Source of the DNA: Grifola frondosa
Taxonomy: Eukaryota > Basidiomycota > Agaricomycetes > Polyporales > Grifolaceae
NCBI GenBank assembly: GCA_001683735.1
Contig: LUGG01000002.1
Location: 3,499,621-3,563,620 of the forward strand
DNA length: 64,000 nt
Direction: 5' to 3'
Below are positions 12,803 to 24,200 of the stretch, piece by piece. Both the position numbers and the translations under genes were made by a program. The notes beneath the pieces were generated by a model, which worked only from the letters and a program-made list of their open reading frames with translations, had not been told where the DNA came from and searched no databases. Within the stretch, counting starts at the first letter, position 1. Every line of letters starts with the position of its first letter.

Positions 12803-15293
12803 ATGGCTGCTCCTACTCTGTCTGAAGCGGATGTCCAGCTTGCTCTCACGGCACTCGACGTCACCGCGGCACGGCTCTGCGGTGAATACGATCACCGTCC
12901 CGACGTCACTGCCGCCGGCAACGAGGTATTCGTCGCTACTTGGTGGAATCAAGTGGTGAGCACATACATTGCCATTAGTGTGAATTGTCTCATCGCTCCC
13001 AGCAAAGTCTTTATCAGGATGCGGTGAAACTTCGGCGATCCAACAACGTTCTGTGGTCCTTCCCGCGGATTCTTCTCAGTGCCGTCGCCGAGGTGGAGAT
13101 GCCGAGGCGAAGCGTGCTCAGCCAAACATGGACAATCTCCGCAAGGATGACCCGTGGCTGGATCAATACCGCAAGTGGAATAAGGTTGCGAGGGACGATC
13201 CGCCGGTAATACATGAGCCAGGTATGCTTCAACGCTTTTTACATGAATTACCTAACCGGTACATGAAGCGATTACTGTGCCTACACCCGTGCCGACGTTC
13301 CCAAGGATGTTCCTGTGCCGCCGGTTACCGCTACGATCTTGTGCCGCCGGTGTCCACAGATGTTCCGGTCTCTACCACAGAGGTTAAGCCTGAAACACTG
13401 CCAGAAGTGACCGAGGAAGATAAGCATGCCGCTGCGGCACCCATCGTGGATGTGCCATGAGTGGTTGTTGTCGCTGAAGCAGGTTTGTATTTATCTATAT
13501 TTATTTGACTATTGTTACATAAGCTGAGATACCGCTTTACATTTATAGCTGCCAGGAGTGAAGCATTGAAAACCTTGCGGTTCAAGAAAAGCCGAAGGCG
13601 GGCGGTGCAAATGCCGGTGAAAGTACTGGTGTGTACGCGCAATATCCAAGTACCTGAACTAACATTCCCTCAGAGAAGCCGAAGCTGACATTGAAATTGC
13701 CCGCCAAACATGTCCTGGAGGAAACCGCGGAGGAAGAGGTTCAGGTTCAGATCAAGAAGCCGCGAACGACCGCGGTGAAGCGATCTACCGCCGGCAAACA
13801 GGCCACCGGCAAAGGCAAGGAGCCTGAAGATGTCGAGATGGCGATCGAGGATGATGAGGACAGTGAGGACGACATGCAGCTGGACAGCGAGGACTTCGAC
13901 GAGAGTCCGCCACCGAAAAGTACGCATGGTTATTTGGTTTCGATTCCTGCTGACCGGCATTCTTTGTTCATAGAGGCAAGCAAATCGTCGAAGAAAAAGC
14001 CGGCACCGAAGTCGGTCGAAATCATCGAGGAAGACGACGACGCACCGCAGGCACCCACAGGTCCCAAGACGGCGATGACACTGTCGAGAGTGTCGAGGAA
14101 GAAGAAGATGCCGACGATGACACCGGCCACAAATATACCCCGGAGGACATTTACCCCGTGGTACGTAGATATAACTGTATTTGCCGCTGCGGTACACTAA
14201 CGAGTATCTGTAGGAGAAGACTTGCACGAAATGCCGCAAGGAGGAAAAGGTGTGTTATCTCCTGAATACACACGCGACCGCATGCATTGGGTGCCGTGTG
14301 GTAAAGCAGGCGTGCAGCCTCACGCCGCGGCCCGACACCGATAATGGCCTCAGCGCCAAAGACGTTCAATACCTCATGTTTCGCAAAGCCAAGGGAAGCG
14401 CGAGGCGGAGGGCAGATCGCTGCCTAAGCGAGACCTCAAGTTCGAGCTCGGTCTCCTCACCGAGTTCCAGCGTACCCAGGACCTTGCGAGAAAGCTGCGG
14501 GAAAGCAAGGCAGCCCAAGTCGCACCGAAGCCGCCACGAGGTGCCGGTCGCAGGTCCCGCAAGACCAAGGCCGTGCGGGTTAACACCGGTAAATCGATCG
14601 ATTTACCTTATTCACCGCGCTCCATTTTTTAGCTTTTGTTCTTATAGGTCACACTAAGCCAGACTCAACCGCCGCAGCGACCGGTGATGAATCATCGGCT
14701 GCGGTAAAGATTGATCGCGTCACCGGTAAGCAGACCGCAGTCGCACCTCCGCGGATGCGCTTCGGTCTTCTCGACGCAGATACCGATGTCGACACCCCAC
14801 AGGTAGCGAGTCGAATACCGTCGGCACCATGGTCCTCGCTGGCGATTCCCGCAAAGAGCTGGTGAGAGATGTCGCACGGGAGGCCATGGCATTTTTTGTG
14901 GAGGAGTTCAAGGACGTTTTGGCCATGCCGAAGGCGATGCAAGTGATGCAAGCGATGCACGAGGACCTTAGCGGCCAGTTGGCCCCACTGCGCACCATTC
15001 CCGCAGACCTTGAGAAGGTCAGCCAGGGTCAAACGGTCCTTCAAGACTTTTCGCAGGTGAACAAAGAGATTACCGATATCAAACTCGGTAATCTCGAGAC
15101 CAGCACCGCATCGTTGGCCGCGGTGACGGAAACGCTACGCCTTGAGCTCCATGCACTGAAATTGGCGAAGACTTCGAATACCGTGGAGGATACCGCAGGG
15201 ATGCCGCAGGCTGTCGTTGAAAAGCCGGGGGAGAGTTCAGGATCTGGACCGCAGGCAAAGCCGGGGGTTTCTGGTGAAGTGGCAAAGGACTGA
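12803..15293 (+). CDS. Cassette gene X, copy A: Zn2Cys6 cluster and coiled-coil protein
   Basis: Exon 1 (12803-about 12956) gives LDVTAARLCGEYDHRPDVTA, matching AITVRLCDEFDHRPAPDAAD in copy B, and ends at a GTGAGC donor. Later exons are acidic/basic low-complexity (13691-14150). At 14215-14320 an exon encodes CTKCRKEEKVCYLLNTHATA followed by CIGCRVVKQACSL, a CX2CX6CX9CX2CX6C pattern that fits the fungal Zn2Cys6 (Gal4-type) binuclear cluster. That fold typically contacts CGG triplets. A C-terminal helical region (14829-15200: KELVRDVAREAMAFFVEEFK, LETSTASLAAVTETLRLEL) is likely a coiled coil. The frame changes once near 13080 without an obvious intron. Neighbours U(-) and Y(+) are as in B. Confidence 0.65.
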
Positions 15294-15628
15294 TTCTCCA
15301 GCTAGTCACACGTGTCGCGGTTTTTGTCTTTGTACGATAGTCGATGTTCGGTATATTCGTTTGTCTTGGCTTATGCAATTTGCTTCGGTTATTGGTACCG
15401 TCGGTCATACTGCTATGGTAATCATGGTACCGCTGGCCATACTGCTACGGTAATCATGTGTGCTTGGTAACTATGTTCTTTTGTAAATGACTTATTGTTT
15501 TCCTGACTATTGTTTATCGGAGTTTCAACCTTATTAACCGCAGCTTTTTAAGTCCAGGTTTTTATCACTACAAAATAGATCATTTTCTTCATTGAAGTAT
15601 TCCTAATTACCTATCATCCTCTTACACA

Positions 15629-16342
15629 ATGTCTACCACAGAAGACCAGTCTCAAAAATCGAAGGAACTTTATTTCCGTTGTGCCGCTACGGAAATGCAA
15701 ATTCGGGAATGGCGCATCTGGCATGCGATGAAAGTCTATCCTCAAGATCCCGACGAGCTCACGCACCTTCGGTGGTCTCAAGGCCTGCAAAATGAGATGG
15801 TAACGGTATTTGCCTATGGTATATCGCGGTGAATGTTCTCATCATGCTGCAGATTCATATCAGAGACCTTTTGGGGAAGATGTACCTCACTGGTTTCGAA
15901 CCGCATGTGCCGCAGCTGGTGGGAATGTTGATTCACGTTGGCCAGATTTGGGCGAACGGTCTTCCGTATTCAAATGCCGCTGCATTGCCCGCCCAACCGG
16001 CAACCCTCCTGATTTGCCGCAGGCATTTGAAGGTATCGCGAAACGCTTTGCCTGGTGGACTTGGTTGGAGCATCCGCACCCGGATCCTCCTATCTGGTGG
16101 AAGGACCCTACGGTGAATTATGTAAGAATTTAATTTTATATTGTGCTCTGTTCTTACGGCCTTTTCAGCGGGATCCTACGCGGATTATGCGCGGTGAATG
16201 GCAGGACCTGAGCGAGAGAATGCTGGCAGTGGAGAACGATGTTAGGAACTTCTACACTGCACAGAAGGCAAACATCACGGAGTTGAAGATAAAGATGCGG
16301 GGTGCCGAGGAGATTCTGCTCAAGAAGACAAATGCCGATTAG
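15629..16342 (+). pseudogene. Cassette gene Y, copy A (single frameshift)
   Basis: Three exons are conserved with the intact copies at 41.3 and 62.4 kb: 15629-15799, from 15853, and from about 16170 to the stop at 16340-16342. Conserved motifs are CAATEMQIREWRIWHAMKVY, GKMYLTGFEPHVPQLVG, NPPDLPQAFEGIAKRFAWWT with WLEHPHPDPPIWWKDP, and a helical C-terminus. The frame shifts by one base near 15970, between IWANGLP and ARPTGNPPDLP. Function unknown; I recognise no family. It is the last gene before the right terminus. Confidence 0.6.
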
Positions 16343-16558
16343 TTAAACATGAATTGATTGTCTGCGTGGTACATGTATGGTAGTTCCGATACATATTCTC
16401 TGGTGAACCGTGGCACGCGATATATTTAAACAATCTGCGCCGGTAAAAAGCGATGCCGTGCGCGGTAAATAGGCCGATGACCAAGGCATTTTTCCCCTTC
16501 GGTAAAGGATTTAAATGGTACATTCGCGGCAAACATGGGTCAAAATACTGCCGTATAT

Positions 16559-16705
16559 ACTGGCCGGACTGTTAGCACAGGCATTCGGCCGAGCTGTAAT
16601 TATAGAGAATACCGATATTCCGGCCGGGACCGGCTGGCCTGTGACAACAGCCGGTATTTGTCACCGGCTGCCTGTAGGTCACAGGTGGTATGACTGAATG
16701 GGCTC
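16559..16705. repeat. Right terminal inverted region of element A
   Basis: Contains TGGCCGGACTGTTAGCACAG, TTCGGCCGAGC, CCGGCCGGGACCGGCTGGCC and TGTGACAACAGCC, ending ATGACTGAATGGGCTC. Reversed, it aligns base for base over long stretches with 30787-30930. The last 16 bases also end the small element at 32081-32096, so the terminus is probably at 16705. Confidence 0.6.
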
Positions 16706-17189
16706 CTTTGGTGGACACAGTTGCCGATCATCCTGTGATGTGCAAAATATGTGGATTTGCTGATATGACACACAACGAGGTGCCATGCATAAAGGGGTTG
16801 GCAAAGCAGAAGGATCTTTTCTCAAATAAGTGTCTTTATGAAGATATGTACCCATGGTAGAGCCTATGAATCAGCTTATTTGCTAATGGATTGGGAGCAG
16901 ATTGCTGATTTCGAGATGGAAATGAACACAGAGCCTGCACTTTTGAGTGAAAGCCCTTATCCACTGTGCAAGAGCATGAAAAGTATTTTCGCAAATATGG
17001 TGTGCACTGGATGGAACTTGCACATCTCCCATATTTCGACATTGTGCGAATGACAATGGTCAATCCAATGCACAATTTCTTACTTGGTACACAAATCAGT
17101 GATGCATCTCATCTATAATTATAATCAAACTTGCAGACATTGTGAAGAATTAGTGATATAATTGCTGGATCAAGACACATACACTGAGC

Positions 17190-17571
17190 TAATGTTGCTG
17201 CAGCTAAGTCAGGCATAAATGATATATGACTCATATCTTGGACAGTGTTTTAGATATCATAGTGATTTTACATTCATTTCATAGCCTATATATAGCCGCA
17301 TACTCTTGCCAAATATCAAAATGGTATACCTCATATTGATGGAGATATAGCCAAAAAGCCGATTGCAAAGTCCAACTTTTTAGTCAGCTTTTTTACCAAT
17401 GTAACTGAAATTGAAACATATTAAAGATAATTATGCAAATGGTGGTGGCACATTCAAATACATATAACATCTTAGCTATTAATTTCAATTAAGATCATAT
17501 CATTATCTGCAAAATTCATGTCAAAATATCTAAAAAGCTGAAACAGGTGTGACTAAGCCGTGGCAACACTA
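17190..17571. mobile_element. hAT-type MITE, copy 1 (382 bp, perfect 8-bp TSD)
   Basis: The ends are TAATGTTGC and GCAACACTA, imperfect terminal inverted repeats of the hAT type. The sequence CACTGAGC is duplicated exactly at 17182-17189 and 17572-17579. It has no coding capacity. The interior contains TAGCCAAAAAGCCGATTGCA and is shared with copy 2. Confidence 0.88.
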
Positions 17572-18034
17572 CACTGAGCACTGATATGGAGGTTAGAAAA
17601 TGTGAATTGTCAATGATGCACAAATTTCTGGAGACAGTAAGATGTTTATCTCTCTAATATGCAGTCAGCTAACATCACTTCCAGTTCGAATCACCACCAT
17701 GGGTTGGTTGCCTCCCTATTCACGTTGGAGAGCTAGCGGGGGGCTCCCTAACTACAGATGAATACAAACTGCTTTGCATTGGTCCTGGTGCAATTATAGT
17801 GCATCTCATACTATCATCTTATTATGTTCATAATCTCTACTATAGTTACCGATTGTATGGGAACACTTCGAAGCTGAGGCTAACACAGATCACAAATGGG
17901 ACATGAAGAATCACAAAAAGGCACTTGCATCTTGGAAGAAAAAGCAATCAGCAGATGATGGGCCAAGCACACAACTGAAGAGCAAAGGTAAACTGACTAG
18001 TAAAACTCCCTTGCCTCCAGATCCACCAGCTGCA

Positions 18035-18415
18035 TAGTGTTGCTGCAGCTAAGTCAGGCCTAAATGATATATGACTCATAACTTTGGCAGTTATTCAGAT
18101 ATCATTGTGATCTTACATTCATTTCGTAGCCTATATATAGTCGCATACCATTGCAAAATATCAAAATGTTATACCTCATATTGATAAAGATATAGCCAAA
18201 AAGCCGATTGCAAAGTCCGATTTTTTAGTCAGCTTTTTTACCAATGTAACTGAAATTGAAACATATTAAAGATAATTATGCAAATGGTGGTGTTACATTC
18301 AAATATATATATGTCTTAGCTATTAATTTCAATTAAGATTATGTCATTATCTGCGAAATTCATGGCAGAATATCTAAAAAGCTGAAACAGGTGTGACTAA
18401 GCCATGGCAACACTA
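18035..18415. mobile_element. hAT-type MITE, copy 2 (381 bp)
   Basis: Same element as 17190-17571 at roughly 90-95% identity by eye, with ends TAGTGTTGC and GCAACACTA. The flanking octamers (CAGCTGCA and AGCTCTTA) do not match, so the duplication has decayed or the copy arose by local rearrangement. Confidence 0.85.
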
Positions 18416-19795
18416 AGCTCTTAAGGCCTTGCTGGGTAACAAGATTGATGAGAGCCAGCGAGTGTGAGGCCACACTCTTTTATGTGAGTATCTCAAGGCA
18501 TTCAAAAAGATATGATTTATTTCATTTTGAATTTATCAATATGGTGATTTGTACTATTTTAGTTATACAGCGAGGACACTATACAGCCAAACCACCATTT
18601 TGCAGCTCATGTCATGGTGCAAATCAAAGACTATGGACCTGTTTATGGATTTTGGGTGTTCCTGCCAGAACAGTTGAATAGTGTTCTTAAGGCCATTAAC
18701 CTAAACAACTGGGGAGGGGGCCAGCTTGAAATTACCATGATGCACTCTTTCAATCAAGACATCCAATTTCAATCTCTCGTGAGTACATTTCCCGAATTAA
18801 TATATAATTGTAAGCTTATTTTCACAAATAGCTACATTATGTTGTGTGAACAGAATGTCACCCATAAGACAGTGGAGGTGATATCTCACAAGAGCTTGCA
18901 TGCCACTTTTTAAAGGAGATGTGAGAAGCTCATGGGATGGTAGAAGCAGCTGCACATACTGATGATGTTCTTAATGACAGTGAGCTTCTTTGATGTTTGA
19001 TTGTATCACTAATTGCTTGCTTGTAGCACACTATATTTTGCCAGTTTTCTTAGGACCGATGGGAACAGCAATACAACTAGAGCCTTTGATCTGGGCCATT
19101 TTTCTTACATACTATAATGCTCCACTTCCTGAAGCACAATGCCTCTATCATGCCCATAATTCTTCGGCCCCTCTTAGTGCTACATTTCTGTCTCCATCTG
19201 CACAGATTTGCACTTACATTCTTCTTGACAGTCAGCATATTATGCTGCACAATACCTCACTGAAGATGTCAGGTTCTGCTATTGTAAAGGTCAAGCTCGA
19301 TGGCAAAATGTTTGGCGGTAAGGTCATACACTTCATTCACCACCACCAGCATGGATTTGATAGCTCGATGACATTCACAGAAATACTTTGGATGATAAGG
19401 GAAGATGTTAGTCCTGTGGAAAATGATCATTGGTCTGAATAGCAAGTCATACACACCTTTCTTAGAGCCTTGCTTACCATTGAAATTTAGTCCAAAGCTT
19501 GAGATCGAATGCTGGCAATATCACAAGTGCTGAAAACTTTATGGTCCTGCTACCCCCCTCCAATCATATCCATCAGCTCGATTCATTGTCAACTTGCTTG
19601 AGGAATATGCCACATGAGAAAGCTAAAGCTTTGGATTACAACAACACTTGAATGTGTACGTGCTCAGCACTTTACATGAAAGTCACTAGTACTCTCTTAA
19701 CATTCAGTTTCATTGGAATCTGTGCTCGTATAATTTCATACTGTTCACATTGGCATTTATTTCGATGTAATACATTATTTGTGAGTTTCAAACTA

Positions 19796-20340
19796 CAACT
19801 ACTTGGTTTTAGAGGGCCATTGCTTTGCATGGCAGGTACGATTGATGAGGAAGATGATTAATTTTATGATTATTTAATATTTTGTTTATTTTAAAATATT
19901 ATATATGACCTTCTCCCACCCTCTCGACAATATGTCTATCTTTGTAGAGTGCTAAACTCATGATTTAAACTATTGACTATCAATTAATCCATTATATATT
20001 GTAAATAAAATAATTGTAGAAACATAGTATAGATCATTCACATGTATATATTGAAGCATGTGGATTTAACTAACATGTTAGCATTTTTACAAGGCAATTG
20101 AATATTAATTATATTATTATTTAATCTATGTTTATTCTAATATATTATAGATAATCTTCTCTTACTGTTTTTACAAGATGCCTGCCTTTGCAAAGTATCA
20201 AACTTATTATGTAAACTATTGCTTGTTAATTCATTTTTTCTACATTATAAATAAGTAATTGTAATATTATGGTATGGATCATCGACATTCATAAATTGGA
20301 ACACTTAGGTTCAACTAATACATTAGTATTTTTACAAGCT
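19796..20340. repeat. AT-rich repeat block, two diverged units; first unit also at 26.56 kb
   Basis: 19796-20090 begins ACTTGGTTTTAGAGGGCCAT and continues through CATGGCAGGTACGATTGATG and TTTATTTTAAAATATTATAT. From about 20100 a diverged version of the AT-rich part repeats (TATTATTTAATCTATG, CTTTGCAAAGTATCAAACTT). A third version lies at 26557-26750 in the same orientation. The pair brackets the Helitron/LINE block. A short frame ending MAGTIDEE is shared, suggesting the 3' end of a common element. Confidence 0.5.
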
Positions 20341-20689
20341 TGATATGATACAATATACAAATTTGGAGTCATTCACATTGAATCTTACAACTTAGTATAT
20401 ATAGCTACACTACTCTTTCTCTTTTTAGCTCTACTAAGTTTTGTTGCATCCATTCATCAATTTTCCCTTGAAATTTTGACCTTCTGCCTAATTCCACACC
20501 ATCATTATACTAAGTCTTACCATCTGTCTCGATGATTCTGGATGTAAAGTGAAAATCACCAAAGTATATAATTTCACACAATCTGTATGCCTCTGTGTCC
20601 TCATTCAGATTAATCATATGATTAAATTTAATACGTGTACCATTAGTAATGAAGCATACAAAGTTTGGATTTTGTGAAAATTCAACTCG
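20341..20689. other. AT-rich spacer downstream of the Helitron helicase
   Basis: Very AT-rich with almost no CpG. No frame or repeat was recognised. It probably holds the eroded 3' end of the helicase element. Confidence 0.3.
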
Positions 20690-23600
20690 TTAAAATATGT
20701 TGCCTTTACATTTGTCACAATTTTGAGCAATGGGTCGGTTGAATAACGGAGTAAGCCACTCTTTCATAGTCCTCTCTTTATGTGAGCCAAGCTTTGTAGG
20801 ATATTCATTCCATATGACTTTTGAGCAATCCCATAAAATGGTATTATCCTCTTCAGCTTCCAAGTCAATATGACAATGCTGACAGCAAAGAGTACGTTCA
20901 ACACAGCGTTCACTTCTAGCATACATTTTAATAGTGAAAAAAGTTCACTGCCACGATGTCCTGTGAGTGGAAATGATTCTGCATCTATATCATGTAAGAT
21001 TTGCCTTTCGTTGAAATGCAGCCGTAAATGATCTCAAAAGTCCATTCTGATTAACCACTTCTGACATCCACCTTTCTGTAGATTCACAGTATACTGAAAA
21101 TAAGATAAAGAATAAAGTATCATATGCACAGCTATAGTTATCAGCATCCCACTGAAAAGCGATGAGTGAAGCATAAGTTAATAAATCAGATTGCCTATGT
21201 AATCTAGACTTTTTAATTTTACGTTCATCTGTGTCTTTCATAGTTTCAGACTTCACATCTCTTTTGCGCTTGCCACTTTTTAGACCACCTTGATCGATGC
21301 TTATGGTGTTTAAAGTGCTAGTGCCTTTAGCACTTACAAAAAGACTAATATCCTTTTGACCACGAGGTAAAGATATTTTCTCCTCAGGTTGCTCTTGATT
21401 TTTAGTCTTTTTGTCTGCCTTCTGACGTGTAACAATGTTCCAGGGCAACTCTGATTCAGGTTCCTCATTTTGAAATGGCTCAGATTTGGTCCATTTTAAT
21501 GCTCCATGCATTGATTTAGGTACAAAGAGGGAACCTTTCCAGGCTCTGAACGAGTGGATGAGTGCATTTCTTGTGGAGCCTGTAACTTTAGCTGGAAGTT
21601 TCTTCAAGTATCGAAGTTTTGTGATCTCATCCAATAATTCAAGCTCACGAAATTCTTGTCTAAGACTACCAGTGATACCACCTGTCATTTTACGTTCATC
21701 AAAAGGTTGAACAATAATTGTTCCCTCATATGTTGATCCACGAGATAGACAAGTGTAAATAGACTGATGAGATCTGCAATTCTGTAAGTCACAAACATTA
21801 TTGAGACGAGTACGACCCTGAGAGCCAAAGTCAGTCATGGCAAAGTTTGGAATTACAGCCACCTGGTCCCGAGATATTGCAAGCTCCTTTCCATTGGGCA
21901 TCTTGCATCATATCTTTTTAATGCTATGACTTATTGGAATGACATTTTCAGGCAAGCCTTCCAGTTGAATCGATGTTGGCACAGCAGTTAATTTTATAAA
22001 TAGAGTGTCTAACCCTAGTTTATCATTTGGCAATGGACGTGACTTCCATCCAACCACTATACCTTCAGCACCATTTGTGACTGAACATTCTGTTGCCTCA
22101 TTTGTCTTTATCATTACTGGAAGACCCAGGCATAATGTTAATTTTCCAGCATGATTATCTGTACTATTATGAGACGGATTCCATAGACATTCCTGGAGAA
22201 TAGGATCAATGACATTGGATGATCGTTTAGGGTCTACTTTCTTTTTTCTAGATTTTTTATCCTTCTCATCATTATCTGTTCCCCATTTATCTAGGGAATA
22301 GAATGTAGTCAATGGTTGTGATGTCTCTCGAGCAAATCTAGCACATCCCATCTCATTGATTTTATCCCTGTGTGCATTCCATGCAGTAATAACTGACACA
22401 TTTCTAAATTTGCGTTGATTCAACTTGGGTTTACCAGGTCCACGACCAGCTACTCGGGAACTGATATGCTTTATATCTGTCTTTGTGCAAGACTTATACC
22501 GAAGATTGTCCAATGCTGTGCGCAACTTAGCATCATCTGAATTTTGTGCTCGCTGTCTCATATTTTCTCTCAATATAACAACAGTTGTTACCTGATGCCA
22601 GAGTGCTTTACCAATAGAGGCTTCCTGTTGAGTATAGCTACTAGTGGTATGTATCACACGTCCCACTTTGTGAGAGAAAAGAGTGTTGCTATTCAACTGG
22701 AGGTGGAAGCTGTGCAAAGTCACCTGCAAATATCATATTGATTCCACCAAACGGTTGACCTTCATTTTTGAGCGCTTTGCACATTTTCTCACAAATGGTA
22801 TATAAGCTATTACAATCAACCATCGATACCTCATCCAAGAATATATATTCAACATTTTGTAGTCTCTCTCTGACTGCAAGTAAAGTTGCTACAGATTCTG
22901 ACCCATGTTGATGTAATCCTAATATGGAATGATAAGTTGATCCACCAATTAATGCAGCAGCAGAGCCTGTTGGTGCAAGACATATAAATCTATATCCCTC
23001 CTTACGCTCACCAAAGAAATGTATCAAGGCTTTGATCACCTGAGATTTTCCTGTTCCAGCCATACCACCCAGATACATTTTTAATTGTTCGCCACTTTGC
23101 TGAGATGCATGATTGGCCACAATTCTAAATGCACGTTCCTGAGCTTCATTCAGGCTGAACTTCTTGACTGTATTATCAATAAGAGCTTGGGCATGTTTGT
23201 CCTTAGCTTTGAAAGATTTGTCCAGATAAGATTGATCAATAACTTCAACGGTGTTGACAAACTTATTTTCTGGAAGGCCTGTATTTGGATCGACAGGATT
23301 CTTCTGGCTTGCTTGAGCTTCTTGTGCATTGAGAATTTCTTGTCGTTTGTTTGCCAGCAAGGTCTTGCATTCAGTAGCTGTTTTTCCATCTCTATTTTGA
23401 AATTGATCTGGTGCTAGATTAGACTGTGATTCAGAACCATCAATCATTGGATCCATCCATCCAGCACCTAACATTATGCATTCAGCTTGTAGCATGTGAC
23501 TTTGTCGAGTGAGCTCTGATTGACTGACATTAGTCCAAAGGTTATCATTCAGAGTGTCCATTAACTCTCATACATCAATGTTGTTACTTTCATTTAAATA

Positions 23601-24134
23601 TTGAGTGTCAAAGTCATCAAGTAACTAATTATCTGCTTCAAAGGGAAGATCATTGTTTCCATTATTATGTTTATGCATGGCAGAAAAATCATCTCTTGCA
23701 TCATTGCATTCATATCGTATATAAAAGAATTTCATGATTTCTAACTGACGATCATCAAATGTATGCTCTGTGAAAATATCATTCCATCCCAAATCTTTGT
23801 CAGGTTTTAAGTCATGACCAGTGCGCCATGGCTTAAATAAAGCTAACATTGTCATACAATAATCTTCACAGTTGCCAGTGTCCTGTCGGGGTAATGATCA
23901 TTCTACAAAGTTAGGCACAAAACTGTCTTCCTCTGATAATAAAGAAACATGATGTGTCTGATATTGAGGATGATCACGAGTAAATGGTGCATACTTGGAT
24001 TCATTTTTATTATGTGATTCAGCATTTGAGATATGTATAGCTTCTTTTGCACTTTTAGAAGTAAGTAGGAGTTCATCCTCACTCTCATCATCATAATTAG
24101 CTATTGTATCCACATCATTATCACCCATCAACAC
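20690..24134 (-). pseudogene. Decayed Helitron-type PIF1 helicase with C-terminal protease-like tail
   Basis: On the minus strand, from high to low coordinates: an N-terminal fragment (24134-23898); a fragment with LALFKPWRTGHDL and FFYIRYECNDARDDFSAMH (23855-23625), typical of fungal Helitron helicases; then the PIF1 core with NEAQERAFRIVANH, MYLGGMAGTGKSQVIKALI (Walker A), CLAPTGSAAALIGGSTYHS, FLDEVSMVD (Walker B) and FAGDFAQLPPP (23560-22690). Next come LRENMRQRA (about 22560) and FAMTDFGSQGRTR to CRSHQSIYTCLSRGSTYEGT (21850-21720). The end is QWDADNYSCAYDTLFFIL (about 21130), a Cys-containing motif seen in related basidiomycete proteins, and a Cys pair tail to 20690. The frame is broken near 23620, near 22710, and by one in-frame TGA at 21908-21910. 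No Rep domain is visible, so it is partial. Confidence 0.8.
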
Positions 24135-24200
24135 AGATTGAGAATAATTGATATCAAATGTAAGATTAATATCATAATCATCTTCAAAGTCATCGCATCC

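Larger units (their letters stand above)
1..16705. mobile_element. KDZ/TET-type giant DNA transposon, element A (left edge cut)
   Basis: The span carries seven genes, W(-), KDZ transposase(-), TET/JBP(-), HMG-box(+), U(-), X(+) and Y(+), between terminal regions rich in CCGGCCGG-like motifs. The first 72 bases contain three such units and resemble the left end of the small element at 30.8 kb. The right end (16559-16705) matches that same left end when reversed, so the ends are inverted relative to each other. Element B at 43-63 kb has the same genes in the same order. KDZ elements linked to TET/JBP genes are known from basidiomycetes; treating the whole 16.7 kb as one unit is inference from collinearity and shared ends. 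No target-site duplication can be checked because the left flank is missing. Confidence 0.72.
16720..19640 (+). pseudogene. Decayed Tnp2/Plavaka-like (CACTA superfamily) transposase
   Basis: No long frame, but landmark motifs of Tnp2-type transposases appear in order on the plus strand. YFDIVRMTMVNPMHNFLLGT (about 17032-17090) is the usual 'DPMHN-LLG' motif. NHHFAAHVMVQIKDYGPVYG with FWVFLPEQLNSVLKA and LNNWGGGQLEITMM (18588-18745) is the 'YGPVY-FWLF-ER-N--L' block. GSAIVKVKLDGKMFGGKVIH to EILWMIREDVSPVENDHW (19270-19435) is a C-terminal segment. Stops and frame changes are scattered throughout, and two hAT MITE copies interrupt it. It is AT-rich and CpG-poor, consistent with long decay. The superfamily call is firm, the boundaries are not. 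Confidence 0.7.

Noticed and set aside
14250..14657. Ser-rich reading after the zinc cluster of gene X-A as the true protein
   Set aside because: A competing frame (KFELGLLTEFQRTQDLARKL) is more protein-like; the frame cannot be fixed without transcripts, so no claim is made.
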